Shown: positions 1-12,241, counted from the first letter of the stretch. The stretch: 64,000 nt of DNA from Paracoccus aminovorans (GCF_900005615.1 NZ_LN832559.1:2805001-2869000); one strand, 5' to 3'. Notes: generated by a model not told the origin, from the sequence alone. Translations and numbers: made by a program.

Positions 1-134
1 CGGGCGGCGTCGGCATGGTGCCGGCGGATGCGCTGATCGGGCGGGCCGACCGGATCATGTTCTCTTCGGCCGGCAAGTCGCTCTTGTATTTCTGGACCTG
101 GCGCGCCGACCGCTTCTTCAAGGCCGTGGACTAG
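1..134 (+). CDS. lepB: Signal peptidase I, C-terminal end (partial)
   Basis: Only the last 43 codons are present, ending at TAG 132-134. They contain a short turn followed by SSAGKSLLYFWTWRADRFF, the aromatic and basic tail usual for type I signal peptidases of Rhodobacterales. The catalytic Ser and Lys lie before the window, so the call rests on this tail and on the common order lepB-rnc-era. The enzyme removes signal peptides on the outer face of the inner membrane. The next gene starts 41 nt downstream on the same strand, so cotranscription is likely. Confidence 0.75.
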   Translation, partial: GGVGMVPADALIGRADRIMFSSAGKSLLYFWTWRADRFFKAVD

Positions 135-175
135 GGGACATTGCCGCGGCGGCCCCCGCCGTGGCAGGATGAGAC

Positions 176-865
176 ATGAAGATTTCCGCCGACCTGCGCG
201 CTTTCTCGGACCGTCTGGGGCATGAATTCTCGCGCCCCGAGCTCCTGCTGCGCGCGCTGACGCATGGCTCGATCTCGACCGCGACGCGGCCCGACAACCA
301 GCGGCTGGAGTTCCTGGGCGACCGCGTGCTGGGCCTGACCATGGCCGAGGCGCTGTTCGCGGCCGACCGCGCCGCGACCGAGGGCCAGCTGGCGCCGCGC
401 TACAACGCGCTGGTCAAGGGCGAGACCTGCGCCGAGGTCGCGCGCGAGATCGGCCTGGGCGAGGTGCTGAAGCTGGGCCGCTCCGAGATGATGTCGGGCG
501 GGCGCCGGAAGGAGGCGCTGCTGGCCGACGCCATGGAGGCGGTGCTGGCCGCGATCTATCTCGACGCCGGGCTCGAGGCCGCGCGCGCGGTGATCCTGCG
601 GCTTTGGGCCGACCGGCTGGCGCGGGTCGATGACGACGCCCGCGACCCCAAGACCGCGCTGCAGGAATGGGCCCAGGCCCAAGGCATGAGCCCGCCGCGC
701 TATGTCCAGACCGCGCGCACAGGGCCGGACCACGCGCCGGAATTCGAAATCACCGTCCGGCTGGACGACGGCCGCGAGGCCCAGGCCAGCGGCAAGGGCA
801 CCAAACGCAGCATCGAACAGGCGGCCGCGGCCGTGCTGCTCGGGCAGATCGAAGGGAAGACATGA
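176..865 (+). CDS. rnc: Ribonuclease III
   Basis: A 229-residue protein of the usual length for RNase III, which cuts double-stranded RNA in rRNA processing and mRNA turnover. The signature [13 protein letters not shown] lies at residues 41-53 with metal ligands E45 and D49; D118 and E121 complete the active site. The C-terminal third (from about residue 157) is a double-stranded RNA-binding domain with the closing [12 protein letters not shown] helix. The stop codon overlaps the era start (ATGA), so the two are translationally coupled, as in many bacteria. Confidence 0.97.
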   Translation: MKISADLRAFSDRLGHEFSRPELLLRALTHGSISTATRPDNQRLEFLGDRVLGLTMAEALFAADRAATEGQLAPRYNALVKGETCAEVAREIGLGEVLKLGRSEMMSGGRRKEALLADAMEAVLAAIYLDAGLEAARAVILRLWADRLARVDDDARDPKTALQEWAQAQGMSPPRYVQTARTGPDHAPEFEITVRLDDGREAQASGKGTKRSIEQAAAAVLLGQIEGKT

Positions 866-1773
866 CCGAAACGCGCGCGGGCTTCGTCGCCCTGATCGGC
901 GAGCCGAATGCCGGGAAATCCACCCTGCTGAACCAGATGGTCGGGGCCAAGGTCTCGATCGTGACGCATAAGGTGCAGACCACCCGCGCCCGCATCCGCG
1001 GCATCGCCATGCACGGGCCGGCGCAGGTGGTGTTCGTGGACACGCCCGGCATCTTTCGCCCGCGCCGCCGTCTGGACCGCAGCATGGTCAAGGCGGCCTG
1101 GGGCGGCGCGGCCGATGCCGACATCATCCTGTTTCTGATCGAGGCGCATCGCGGGCTGACCGAGGGCGCGCAGGCGATCATCGCCAGCTTGCGCGAACAT
1201 GCCGGCAAGACTCCGGTCGCGCTGATCATCAACAAGATCGACCGGGTCAAGGCCGAGGTGCTGCTGGCGCTGTCGCAACAGGTCAACGAGAGCTTCCCCT
1301 TCGCCCGGACCTTCATGATCTCGGCCGAAAAGGGCTATGGCTGCAACGACCTGATGGATTGGCTGGCCGCCGAGGTCCCCGCCGGTCCCTGGCTTTACCC
1401 CGAGGACCAGGTCGCCGACCTGCCGATGCGCATGATCGCCGCCGAGATCACCCGCGAGAAGCTGACCCTGCGCCTGCACGAGGAAATCCCCTACCAGCTG
1501 ACGGTCGAGACCGAGAGGTGGGAGGAGAAGAAGGACGGCTCGGCCCGCGTGGACCAGATCGTCTATGTCGCCCGCCCCGGCCACAAGGGCATCGTGCTGG
1601 GCAAGGGCGGCGAGACCATCAAGGCCGTGGGCCAGGCGGCGCGGGCGGAGCTGATGGAATTCATGGGTCGCCCCGTGCATCTGTTCCTGCAGGTCAAGGT
1701 GCGCGAGAACTGGCTGGACGAGGCCGAGCGCTACAACGAGATGGGCCTCGACTTCCGCGACGGCGATGCCTGA
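862..1773 (+). CDS. era: GTPase Era
   Basis: The 303-residue protein starts at ATG 862, inside the rnc stop. Era binds the 3' end of 16S rRNA and helps assemble the 30S subunit. The P-loop is GEPNAGKST (residues 13-21); the first variable position is E where many family members have R. DTPG (G3) and NKID (G4) follow. The C-terminal KH domain contains [15 protein letters not shown]. An upstream in-frame start exists but would read through rnc, so the ATGA-coupled start is preferred. Confidence 0.97.
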   Translation: MTETRAGFVALIGEPNAGKSTLLNQMVGAKVSIVTHKVQTTRARIRGIAMHGPAQVVFVDTPGIFRPRRRLDRSMVKAAWGGAADADIILFLIEAHRGLTEGAQAIIASLREHAGKTPVALIINKIDRVKAEVLLALSQQVNESFPFARTFMISAEKGYGCNDLMDWLAAEVPAGPWLYPEDQVADLPMRMIAAEITREKLTLRLHEEIPYQLTVETERWEEKKDGSARVDQIVYVARPGHKGIVLGKGGETIKAVGQAARAELMEFMGRPVHLFLQVKVRENWLDEAERYNEMGLDFRDGDA

Positions 1774-1796
1774 GGTCCGGCCGACCGGGCTCCGCC

Positions 1797-2132
1797 ATGG
1801 CTGAGGCGCGTCTTGCGGCCGGAATCTGGGTCGCGGCCTATCTGCGCCGGCTGGGGCTGGCCGACATCCCGGCCTATGTCACCCGCCACGGCGACGACAC
1901 CGCCGGCAGCGTCATGGTGAAATGCGCGACGCTGGACGGGCGGGCGAGCCTCTGGGTCCGCGAGTGGGACCTGGAGACCGACCGGCGGCTGTGGATCCGG
2001 CTGAACGAGGCGCCCGAGCGCGAGATCGACGCCGAGATCGCCCGCAACGCCGCCCGCGACCCGGACCTGTGGGTGATCGAGATCGAGAGTCGCGACGGCA
2101 GCACCATGCTGGATCAGGACGGGCTGGCTTGA
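1797..2132 (+). CDS. DUF1491 family protein
   Basis: A 111-residue protein starting at ATG 1797, 23 nt after era. It begins RLAAGIWVAAYLRRL and has the compact alpha/beta layout I associate with DUF1491, a family of unknown function that often follows era in Alphaproteobacteria. No signal peptide or membrane segment is visible. Its position makes it the last gene of a lepB-rnc-era transcript. Function is unknown; the family call is from memory of the N-terminal motif and the gene context. Confidence 0.75.
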   Translation: MAEARLAAGIWVAAYLRRLGLADIPAYVTRHGDDTAGSVMVKCATLDGRASLWVREWDLETDRRLWIRLNEAPEREIDAEIARNAARDPDLWVIEIESRDGSTMLDQDGLA

Positions 2133-4842
<2,710 letters not shown>

Positions 4843-5051
4843 GGGCGGGCGCCAAGTCCCTTCTGGACAGGTCGCCAAATGTTGATGCAATTTTAGGTTG
4901 ATTGTTGCCATCATGTCGCGCATCACGCGGCAGAAATCTTTATCTGCGCCGCACCGGTTGCGGCCAGCCGGTCACGAGACTAGTTCTGGTTCAAATCCGA
5001 CGCCTGCGAGACAGCTCCTGTGCCAGGCACCCAATCGTTAGGAGAATGAAT

Positions 5052-5741
5052 ATGCGCGCAACTCGCCTGATCGCCTCCTTCGCCACCCTGGCCCTTGGCG
5101 CCGCGGCCGCGAATGCCGGTGGCTATACCCCCCCGGTGGTGGACACGGGTGTCGTGGCTCCGATCACCGAGGTCGCTCCGGTCGGCAACTGGCAGGGCGG
5201 CTATGCCGGTCTGACCCTGGGCTATGCCTTCGGCGGCGACGATGATGTCGGCGTCAGCGGCGTCACCCCCGATTCGCTGGAAATGAGCGGTGCCAACGGC
5301 GGCGTCCGCCTGGGTTATCGCTGGCAGAAAGACCGCTGGGTCTTCGGTCCGGAACTGGGCTACGAAGGCGGCAACATCAAGGACAGCTTCTCGACCGACG
5401 GCTATGACGCCGAATCGAAGGTCAAGAACGTCCTCGCCCTGCGCATGAAGACCGGCTACGAAGTCGCCCCCAACACGCTGGTCTACGGCATCGCCGGTGT
5501 GGCCCGCGGCAAGATCGACTATTCGGTCACCGGCAACGGCGCCGACATCAACGACACCTACACCAAGACCGGCTACATCGTCGGTCTGGGCGCCGAACGG
5601 ATGATCAACGACAAATGGTCGGTCACCGGCGAATACGAATATGCCAACTTCGGCAAGGAAAAGCTGTCGGACGGCACCAACACCACCAATGCGACGCCGA
5701 AGTTCCACAACATCAAGCTGGGCGTGAACTTCAAGTTCTGA
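5052..5741 (+). CDS. Outer-membrane beta-barrel protein (OmpA/Omp25-like)
   Basis: A 229-residue exported protein. The start at ATG 5052 is chosen because GGAG at 5041-5044 lies 7 nt upstream; ATG 5046 is too close to it and starts further upstream lack a ribosome site. A signal peptide of about 23 residues ends in NANA-like ANA-GG. The mature part has alternating hydrophobic strands (YRWQKDRWVFGPELGYEGG, LVYGIAGVARG, WSVTGEYEYANFG) and ends in GVNFKF with a terminal Phe, the usual barrel-assembly signal. It resembles the small 8-strand porin-like family of Alphaproteobacteria; ligand unknown. A terminator follows. Confidence 0.85.
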   Translation: MRATRLIASFATLALGAAAANAGGYTPPVVDTGVVAPITEVAPVGNWQGGYAGLTLGYAFGGDDDVGVSGVTPDSLEMSGANGGVRLGYRWQKDRWVFGPELGYEGGNIKDSFSTDGYDAESKVKNVLALRMKTGYEVAPNTLVYGIAGVARGKIDYSVTGNGADINDTYTKTGYIVGLGAERMINDKWSVTGEYEYANFGKEKLSDGTNTTNATPKFHNIKLGVNFKF

Positions 5742-5772
5742 TCCGCAAGATCTGATCCGGCTCCACGGACGG

Positions 5773-5804
5773 GAAAGGGTCGCCTTCGGGCGGCCCTTTC
5801 TCGT
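5773..5804 (+). terminator. Terminator-like hairpin between convergent genes
   Basis: An 11-bp stem (5774-5784 with 5789-5799) around a stable TTCG tetraloop, one G-T wobble, followed by CTCGTT. It sits 32 nt after the beta-barrel stop and immediately before the end of the convergent pdeM gene, so it may serve both directions. Confidence 0.75.
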
Positions 5805-6461
5805 TCAGCGCCGCCGGCGCAGCCCGACCGGCAGCACGATGGCGCGGGCACCGCAGGCCACCGCCAGCCCCTGCGGCACCAGCGCCAGCAAGGCCGGATC
5901 GTCATGGGACAAGCCGCCGGTATAGGCACCGAAGGCCGGCAACAGCAGATGCTCGGCCCCCAGCAGAAAGGCCCGGCGACGCTCGCCAGCCAGCCGCACC
6001 ACCGGATGGAAATGCCCCGAGATGTCCGGCCCCCGCCCCGCCTCGTGCCGCAGCCGGACCGCACCCAACTGCAGTTCCGCCAGCGCCCGGCCGGGCAGGC
6101 CCGCCGGGATCGACGGGTCGTGGTTGCCCGCGATCCAGATCCAGTCGCACCCCCGTGCCAGCCCCGCCAGCGTGACCGCGACCTGCGGATCCAGCGTCGC
6201 GGCCGCCGTCGGATCGTCGAACCCGTCGCCCAGGCTGATCACGGCCCGGGGCTGAAGCCGCTCGATTTCGCCTGCCAGGCGTTCCAGGGTCGCCAGCCCC
6301 TCATAGGGCGGCAGCAGCGGTCCGCCGCGGCGGGCCATGCGCTCGGCCTTGCCCAGGTGCAGGTCGGCGACGACCAGCCAGCGCCCTTCCGGCCACCACA
6401 GCGCGCCCGAGGGCCGCGCTTCAAGGCGCAGGCCGTGGAAATCGAAACCATAGCCGCTCAT
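5805..6461 (-). CDS. pdeM: Ligase-associated DNA damage response phosphoesterase PdeM
   Basis: A 218-residue calcineurin-type metallophosphoesterase. Metal-binding motifs appear in order: DLHLGK, GDGFDD, GNHD and GHFHP. The family is found with an ATP-dependent ligase, a DEXH helicase and a metallo-beta-lactamase nuclease, and is proposed to be an endonuclease in DNA repair. It is the last gene of that four-gene operon; its ATG overlaps the helicase stop by 4 nt. Confidence 0.9.
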   Translation of the reverse strand: MSGYGFDFHGLRLEARPSGALWWPEGRWLVVADLHLGKAERMARRGGPLLPPYEGLATLERLAGEIERLQPRAVISLGDGFDDPTAAATLDPQVAVTLAGLARGCDWIWIAGNHDPSIPAGLPGRALAELQLGAVRLRHEAGRGPDISGHFHPVVRLAGERRRAFLLGAEHLLLPAFGAYTGGLSHDDPALLALVPQGLAVACGARAIVLPVGLRRRR

Positions 6462-8878
6462 GCGATCCCTTCCAGCCCGGCCTCGCGCATCAGATCCTCG
6501 GCCTCGATCCGGGCCAGCCGCTCGCGGCCCTCGCCGCGGATCGGCACCCGGCCGACCTCCAGCAGCAGGGGCGCGGCCATGGGCGAGACGCGCTCCAGCA
6601 TCCGATGCGCGCGCCGGGGCGAGCGGGCCAGCATTTCCTCGATGCGGCCGAAATCGACCAGTCCCCTGCCCGCCTCATCGGCGGTGATGCGCAGCATCAG
6701 GTGGCCGGGATCGTATTTCCGCAACGTGTCATAGAGAATGTCGCTGGAAAACGTCGCCTGCCGGCCCGATTTGCGCGCGCCGGGCATGTTGCGCTGGATC
6801 AGCCCGGCGACGGTGGCGACATTGCGGAAGGTCCGCTTCATCACCGCATTGCCGCCCAGCCAGTCGCCCAGACCCGCCCGCAGTCGCGCCGCGTCCAGAA
6901 GCGGTCCGGGATCGGTCACCGGGTCCAGCGACCAGACCAGCAGCGCGTAATCCGTGGACAGGAAGCCCAGCGGACCCAGCCCGGCCTGCTCCATCTCGCG
7001 GGTGACCAGCAGCCCCAGGGTCTGCAAGGCGTTGCGGCCGGCAAAGCCGTAAAGCGCGAAATGCCACAGCCCGGCATGGGGAAAGCTTTCCGACAGCAGC
7101 AGCCCGGGCTGTGGCAGCGCCGAGACTTCGGCCTGCAGCGCCAGCCAGTCGCGGGTGTCGGCGGGCAGGGCGCTGTGGCGTGAGGGATCGCCGATCAGTT
7201 CCAGCACGCGGTGGGAAAGTTGCGTGGACGTGGCCAGCTTGACGCCGGAATAGACCGCGATCTTGGGCTGGTTGCGCGGATCGGGCGTGACCTCGATCAC
7301 CATCTCGCGCATCGCGTCCATCCGCACCACCCGGCCGCCGATCAGGAAACTGTCTCCGGGCGACAGGCTGGCGGCGAACCCCTCCTCGACCTCGCCCAGG
7401 GGGGCGCCGCCGCGGCCGCGCAGCCGGACCTTCATCATCTCGGCCTCGACGATGGTGCCGACATTCATCCGCAACAGCTTCGCCGCGCGCGGATCGCGCA
7501 GTTGCCACAGCCCGTCGCGCAGCATCAGCCGCTGCCAGCGGTCATAGGCGCGCAGGGCATAACCCCCGGTCGCGGCGAAATCCAGGCAGGCGTCGAAATC
7601 CGCCCGGCTCAAACCGCGATAGGGACCCGCCGTGACCACCTCGGCGAAAAGCGCATCGGCGTCGAAGGGCGCGGCGCAGGCGGTCAGCAGGATATGCTGG
7701 CACAGGACGTCCAGCGGCCCCGGCCCGCGCGGATCGCCGTCCAGGTCGCGTTCCCGCACCGCCTCCAGCGCCGCCACGCATTCGATCTGCTCGAAGCGGT
7801 TCGCCGGCACGATCCGCGCCTTGGACGGCGCATTGTAACGGTGGTTCGCCCGGCCGATGCGCTGGACCAGCCGCTTGACGTTCTTCGGCGCACCGACCTG
7901 GATCACCAGGTCCACCGCGCCCCAGTCGATGCCCAGGTCCAGGCTGCCGGTCGCCACCACCGCCCGCAACTGCCCCGCCGCCATCGCCGCCTCGACCCGC
8001 GCGCGAGCCTCGCGCTCCAGGCTGCCGTGGTGCAGCCCGATGGGCAGGTTCTCGTCATTCGCGGCCCAGAGCGCCTGGAAGAACAGCTCGGCCTGGGCAC
8101 GGGTGTTGATGAAGACGATGGTGGTGCGGGCCTCGCGGATCGCCGCCAGCACCTCGGGGATGGCGTAATGGCCGCCGCCGCCGGACCAGGGCGCCGGTCG
8201 CGCCGTCCGCAGCATGGCGATGTCGGGCTCGGGGCCGGGATCGGCCTCGACGATCTGGACCGGCCCCGCCCCGGCCATGAAACCGGCCAGCCCCGCCGGA
8301 TCCTCGACCGTCGCCGACAGGCCGGTGACGCGCACCCCCGGCGACAACGCCCGCAACCGCGCCAGCCCCAGCATCAACTGGTCGCCGCGCTTGCTCTCGG
8401 CCAAGGCGTGCAACTCGTCCAGCACCACCCGCCGCAGCCCGCCAAAGATCGCCGGCGCCTCGGGATAGCTCAGCATCAGGGCCAGGCTCTCCGGCGTGGT
8501 CAGCAGCACCTCGGGCGGATCGACCCGCTGCCGCCGCCGCTGGCCCTGCCCGGTATCGCCGGTGCGGTCCTCGACCCGGATCGCCAGCCCCAGTTCCGCC
8601 ACCGGCCGCCCCAGGTTGCGGGCGATATCCGCTGTCAGCGCCTTCAGCGGCGAGACGTAAAGCGTATGCAAGCCGCGCGTCTTTCCGTTTTCCAAATACC
8701 CATCCTGCAACCGCGCCAGTTCCACCAGCGAGGGCAGGAACCCCGCCAGCGTCTTGCCGCCCCCGGTCGGCGCGATCAGCAGGCTGTCGCCTTCGGCCGC
8801 CAGCAGCGCCAGCTGATGCGGATGCGGCTGCCAGCCCTGGCGCGCGAACCAGTCCTGAAACGCTTGCGGCAGGATCAC
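6458..8878 (-). CDS. Ligase-associated DEXH-box helicase (Lhr-like)
   Basis: An 806-residue superfamily 2 helicase. The start is GTG 8878, which overlaps the stop of the upstream ligase gene (GTGA); no ATG lies nearby and this gives the normal family length. Motif I is APTGGGKTLAGF, motif II is DELH, motif VI is QRIGRANH. A long Lhr-type C-terminal region follows. It presumably unwinds or remodels DNA for the ligase and nucleases of the same operon. A 20-nt stretch at 8682-8701 matches a dispersed intergenic repeat and encodes the GYLENGK segment, which looks like an in-frame insertion. Confidence 0.92.
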   Translation of the reverse strand: MILPQAFQDWFARQGWQPHPHQLALLAAEGDSLLIAPTGGGKTLAGFLPSLVELARLQDGYLENGKTRGLHTLYVSPLKALTADIARNLGRPVAELGLAIRVEDRTGDTGQGQRRRQRVDPPEVLLTTPESLALMLSYPEAPAIFGGLRRVVLDELHALAESKRGDQLMLGLARLRALSPGVRVTGLSATVEDPAGLAGFMAGAGPVQIVEADPGPEPDIAMLRTARPAPWSGGGGHYAIPEVLAAIREARTTIVFINTRAQAELFFQALWAANDENLPIGLHHGSLEREARARVEAAMAAGQLRAVVATGSLDLGIDWGAVDLVIQVGAPKNVKRLVQRIGRANHRYNAPSKARIVPANRFEQIECVAALEAVRERDLDGDPRGPGPLDVLCQHILLTACAAPFDADALFAEVVTAGPYRGLSRADFDACLDFAATGGYALRAYDRWQRLMLRDGLWQLRDPRAAKLLRMNVGTIVEAEMMKVRLRGRGGAPLGEVEEGFAASLSPGDSFLIGGRVVRMDAMREMVIEVTPDPRNQPKIAVYSGVKLATSTQLSHRVLELIGDPSRHSALPADTRDWLALQAEVSALPQPGLLLSESFPHAGLWHFALYGFAGRNALQTLGLLVTREMEQAGLGPLGFLSTDYALLVWSLDPVTDPGPLLDAARLRAGLGDWLGGNAVMKRTFRNVATVAGLIQRNMPGARKSGRQATFSSDILYDTLRKYDPGHLMLRITADEAGRGLVDFGRIEEMLARSPRRAHRMLERVSPMAAPLLLEVGRVPIRGEGRERLARIEAEDLMREAGLEGIA
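8682..8701 (-). repeat. Dispersed-repeat core inside the helicase gene
   Basis: These 20 nt are identical to 43528-43547, part of an intergenic repeat between gcvH and gcvP. Here they lie in frame in the helicase gene and encode YLENGK between helicase motifs I and Ia. Chance identity over 20 nt in a 64-kb window is unlikely, so a common origin is inferred. Confidence 0.6.
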
Positions 8879-10419
8879 AGCATCGCCTCGAGCGTTTCCA
8901 GCCGGTCCGCCTCGGCCGCCGGCTTGTCCCAGCGGATGCGGCTGATGCGCGGGAACCGCATCGCCACGCCCGAGCGGTGACGCGAGGACCGGTTCAGCCC
9001 CTCGAATGCCACCTCGACCACCAGCTTCGGCGCCAACGCCCGCACGGGACCGAAACGCTCGACGGTATTGGCGCGGACAAAGCGGTCCAATTCGCGCAGT
9101 TCGGCATCGGTAAAGCCGAAATAGGCCTTGCCGACCGGCACCAGTTCGGTCCCGTCCCACAGCCCGAAAGTGAAGTCCGAATGGAAACCCGAGCGCTTGC
9201 CATGCCCGCGCTGCGCATAGATCAGCACCGCATCCACCACCATCGGATCGCGCTTCCACTTGAACCACGGCCCGCGCGGACGCCCCGACAGATAGACGGA
9301 ATCGCGCCGCTTGATCATCACGCCCTCGATCACCGCCACCGGCGGGTCGGCGCGCAGCGCGGCCAGATCGTCCCATGAGCCGAAATCCAGCAGTGGCGAG
9401 ATGTCGATCCGCGCTCCGAAATCCGCCGCTTCCAGCACCGCGCGGCGGACCTCCAGAGGCTCGGCGCGCAGGTCGCGGCCCTGCCAGATCAGCAGGTCGT
9501 AAAGCCGCAGCCCGGCCGGGTGGCTGGCCAGCAGGCCCTTGCCCACGGTCTTGCGGTTCAGCCGCTTCTGCAGCTCGCCGAAGGGCGCCACGTCGCCGTC
9601 GCGCCGCACCAGCAATTCGCCGTCGGCGCTGCCGTCGAAATCCATCGCCTCGATCACGTCGGGAAAGGCATGGGAAATATCCTCGCCGTTGCGGGAATAA
9701 AGCCGCCGCACGCCGCCGTCGCTGACCGCCTGCACCCGGATGCCGTCCCATTTCCATTCCGCGACATGCTGCGCCGGGTCCAGCGCGCGCAATTCGTCCA
9801 GGTCGGTGGGCGTGGACAGCATCACCGGGCGGAACGGCGCGCGGCCCGCGCTTTCCGGCCGGACCCCGCCGCCGATCCAGTGAAACAGCGGCGCATAGGG
9901 CGGGACCAGCCCGTGCCAGATCTCCTCGATCTCGGCGACCGAGGGCATGCCCATTGCCGCCAGCGCCATCCGCGCCATCCGCGCCGACAGGCCGATCCGC
10001 AGGTTCCCCGTCGCCAGCTTCAGGAAGGCCAGCCGCTCGGACGCGCCAAGCCGGTCCAGCATCCCGGCGATGGCCCCCGGCAGCGCCGCCTTGCCTGTTC
10101 CCTGCAACAGCGCCACCGCCTGCGACAGCGGCGGATCGTCCTGCGCGCCTTCGGGCCAGACCAAGGCGATGGTCTCGGCCAGGTCGCCGACGAAATCATA
10201 GGACAGCTCCAGAAGCTGGGCGTCCACCCGCTCTTCGGCCAGCGTGCGCAGCAGGGACGGCGTGACCCGCCGCAGGTCCAGGTCCCCAGTCAGCGCCGCC
10301 AGGGCCCAGCCGCGATCCGGGTCGGGGGTGCGTGCCAGGTAATGCTGCACCAGCCGCAGCTTGGCATTGCGCGCGGGCGTGAAGGCCAGGCGTTCCAGCA
10401 GGGCGGCGAAGGCCTTCAT
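8875..10419 (-). CDS. ATP-dependent DNA ligase (cisplatin damage response type)
   Basis: A 514-residue ligase. The N-terminal alpha-helical DNA-binding domain is followed by the nucleotidyltransferase core with EWKWDGIRVQ (motif I, catalytic Lys in KWDG), DGELLV (motif III) and EGVMIKR (motif IV), then an OB fold ending FKWKRDPMVVDAVLIYAQ. NAD-dependent LigA does the main replication work in bacteria; this second, ATP-using enzyme is usually linked to repair. Its ATG overlaps the upstream exonuclease stop by 4 nt. Confidence 0.92.
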   Translation of the reverse strand: MKAFAALLERLAFTPARNAKLRLVQHYLARTPDPDRGWALAALTGDLDLRRVTPSLLRTLAEERVDAQLLELSYDFVGDLAETIALVWPEGAQDDPPLSQAVALLQGTGKAALPGAIAGMLDRLGASERLAFLKLATGNLRIGLSARMARMALAAMGMPSVAEIEEIWHGLVPPYAPLFHWIGGGVRPESAGRAPFRPVMLSTPTDLDELRALDPAQHVAEWKWDGIRVQAVSDGGVRRLYSRNGEDISHAFPDVIEAMDFDGSADGELLVRRDGDVAPFGELQKRLNRKTVGKGLLASHPAGLRLYDLLIWQGRDLRAEPLEVRRAVLEAADFGARIDISPLLDFGSWDDLAALRADPPVAVIEGVMIKRRDSVYLSGRPRGPWFKWKRDPMVVDAVLIYAQRGHGKRSGFHSDFTFGLWDGTELVPVGKAYFGFTDAELRELDRFVRANTVERFGPVRALAPKLVVEVAFEGLNRSSRHRSGVAMRFPRISRIRWDKPAAEADRLETLEAML

Positions 10420-11408
10420 TCCTCGGCCTCGTCCTCATAGCCGACCAGCCGCAGGGGCCGGGCGGGAATCTGCGCGAGCTCGCACCAGCGCATCACGCCC
10501 TCTTCGGCGCCATGGGTGACCCAGACCTCGGCCGGCGCAAGCTCGGCCAGCGTGCCGGTCAGCGCCGGCCAGTCCACATGGTCGCTGATCACCAGGGGCA
10601 GCTCGACGCCCCGCTGCCGCGCCCGGGCCCGGACCGCCATCCAGCCCGAGGCAAAGCAGATCACCGGGTCGCGGAACCGCTGCACCCAGGGGCTGGCAAA
10701 GGCCGAGGGCGGGGCAACCACCAGCTGCGCAGGCACCTCTTCGGCAGTGGCACGGACCAGCGCGCCCAAATCCACCCCCTGGGCGATGTAATAATCGCAA
10801 AGCGTCTTCAGCGCGCCGTGGATGGCGATGGGCGCGTCATAGCCCGCCTGCCGCAGCAGCGCGATGACATGCTGCGCCTTGCCCAGCGCATAGGCGCCGA
10901 CCAGATGCGGCCGCTCGGGGAATTCCGCCATGCTGGCCAGCAGCTTGGCCGTTTGCGTGGCGGGATCGGGAAAGCGGAACACCGGCAGGCCGAAGGTCGC
11001 CTCGGTCACGAAGACGTCGCAGGGCACCGGCTGGAACGGCGCGCAGGTCGGGTTCGGCTGCCGCGTGTAATCGCCCGAGACCACGATCCGGCAATCCCCC
11101 CGCGTCACCGCGATCTGCGCCGAGCCCAGCACATGACCCGCCGGATGAAAGCCCACGGTGACGCCGCCGATGCGGGTCTCGCCCTCGGCGATCTCGGTGC
11201 TGCCGGCAAAGCCCTCGCCCATGCGCAGGCGCATGATGTCGAGCGTCTGGGCGGTGGCCATGACCGCGCCGTGGCCGAAACGGGCGTGGTCGGAATGGCC
11301 GTGGGTGATCAGCGCCCGCGCGACCGGCTTCAGCGGGTCGATGTGGAAGCCGCCCTCGGGGCAGTAAAGCCCGGCCTCGGTCGGCAAAAGGATCGGATCG
11401 CTGCGCAT
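10416..11408 (-). CDS. Ligase-associated metallo-beta-lactamase-fold exonuclease
   Basis: A 330-residue protein of the Artemis/SNM1/CPSF-like nuclease branch. It carries HGHSDH (residues about 36-41), a metal-site H in PAGHVLGSAQ and SGDYTRQPNP, and a beta-CASP-like middle. It is the first gene of the repair operon nuclease-ligase-helicase-phosphoesterase, and is proposed to trim DNA ends before ligation. Promoter is presumably in the 86 nt between it and the WYL regulator upstream. Confidence 0.88.
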   Translation of the reverse strand: MRSDPILLPTEAGLYCPEGGFHIDPLKPVARALITHGHSDHARFGHGAVMATAQTLDIMRLRMGEGFAGSTEIAEGETRIGGVTVGFHPAGHVLGSAQIAVTRGDCRIVVSGDYTRQPNPTCAPFQPVPCDVFVTEATFGLPVFRFPDPATQTAKLLASMAEFPERPHLVGAYALGKAQHVIALLRQAGYDAPIAIHGALKTLCDYYIAQGVDLGALVRATAEEVPAQLVVAPPSAFASPWVQRFRDPVICFASGWMAVRARARQRGVELPLVISDHVDWPALTGTLAELAPAEVWVTHGAEEGVMRWCELAQIPARPLRLVGYEDEAEE

Positions 11409-11494
11409 GGGCCCAAGATGTGGAACATTTCGTGAAAATCAACGGGAGATCCGTCGATCGCCAAGGCAAAACGCCGCCGGCGCGTTCCGGGTCC

Positions 11495-12181
11495 CTAGCC
11501 CGCGCACCGCCGGGCGGCATAGTCCCGCACCAAGGCCACCCGGCGCGGCCGGAAGCTGGTCCCGCCCGGCCGCATGGCCTGGATGCGGGGAACGTGAAAG
11601 ACCCGGAAATCCTGCCGCAGCCGGCAATGCGCCAGCAGCATGATGTGGCTTTCGCCATAGCTCAGGCCCAGGGGCCAGATCTCGCGCGTGGTCCGCGCCT
11701 CGCGCAGGTCCTGATAGTCGATGACCAGGCTGCGTTCCTCCCAGATAGCGGCGCGCAGCAGGGACATGTCGATGCCCGGCACCGGCAGGCGCGCCTCGGG
11801 GCGGAACAGGCGCAGGGTGGCGTGCAGGGCGTGGCGGCCCTGGCTTTCCGGCAGGGTGGCGATGATGCGGGCCATGGCGTCCTCGCCCGCCGCGGTCAGC
11901 TGGGCGTCGCCGATGCTGCGCAGGGCCGAGATCGCCAGCACCAGCGCCTCGATCTCCAGCCGCGAAAAGCTTTGCGGCGGCAGGGCCGGGTCCTCGGTCA
12001 GGCTGTAGCCCACGCCGGCCTCGCCGTCGATCAGCGCCCCGCCCGCGCGCAGGGTGGCGATGTCGCGGTAAAGCTGACGGGTCGAGACGCCGGTTTCCGC
12101 CGCCAGCCGCGCCGCCGTCGCCGGGGCGGGCAGGCGGCGCAGCGCATCCATCAGGCGCATCAGCCGGTCGGTGCGGGACAT
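11495..12181 (-). CDS. YafY-type transcriptional regulator (HTH + WYL)
   Basis: A 228-residue regulator. Residues about 1-60 form a DeoR/HTH_11 winged helix (SRTDRLMRLMDALRR, VSTRQLYRDIATLRAGG). The C-terminal WYL domain senses a ligand, often nucleic acid or a nucleotide, in other members. It is divergent from a glutathione S-transferase gene, with 60 nt between start codons, so control of that gene and of itself is likely. It could also influence the repair operon downstream, which is on its strand; the sequence does not settle this. Confidence 0.85.
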   Translation of the reverse strand: MSRTDRLMRLMDALRRLPAPATAARLAAETGVSTRQLYRDIATLRAGGALIDGEAGVGYSLTEDPALPPQSFSRLEIEALVLAISALRSIGDAQLTAAGEDAMARIIATLPESQGRHALHATLRLFRPEARLPVPGIDMSLLRAAIWEERSLVIDYQDLREARTTREIWPLGLSYGESHIMLLAHCRLRQDFRVFHVPRIQAMRPGGTSFRPRRVALVRDYAARRCAG

Positions 12182-12241
12182 GCTGTCACCTTCTGTCAGG
12201 ACCTCTGCCGCATCCTGCCGCCATCGTCACAGGAGGCCAAG

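Noticed and set aside
4843..5051. Small gene or riboswitch between gyrB and the beta-barrel gene
   Set aside because: No ribosome site, conserved RNA core or stable reading frame could be recognised in these 209 nt.
7211..8980. 589-codon plus-strand frame opposite the helicase
   Set aside because: Antisense shadow with no family features.
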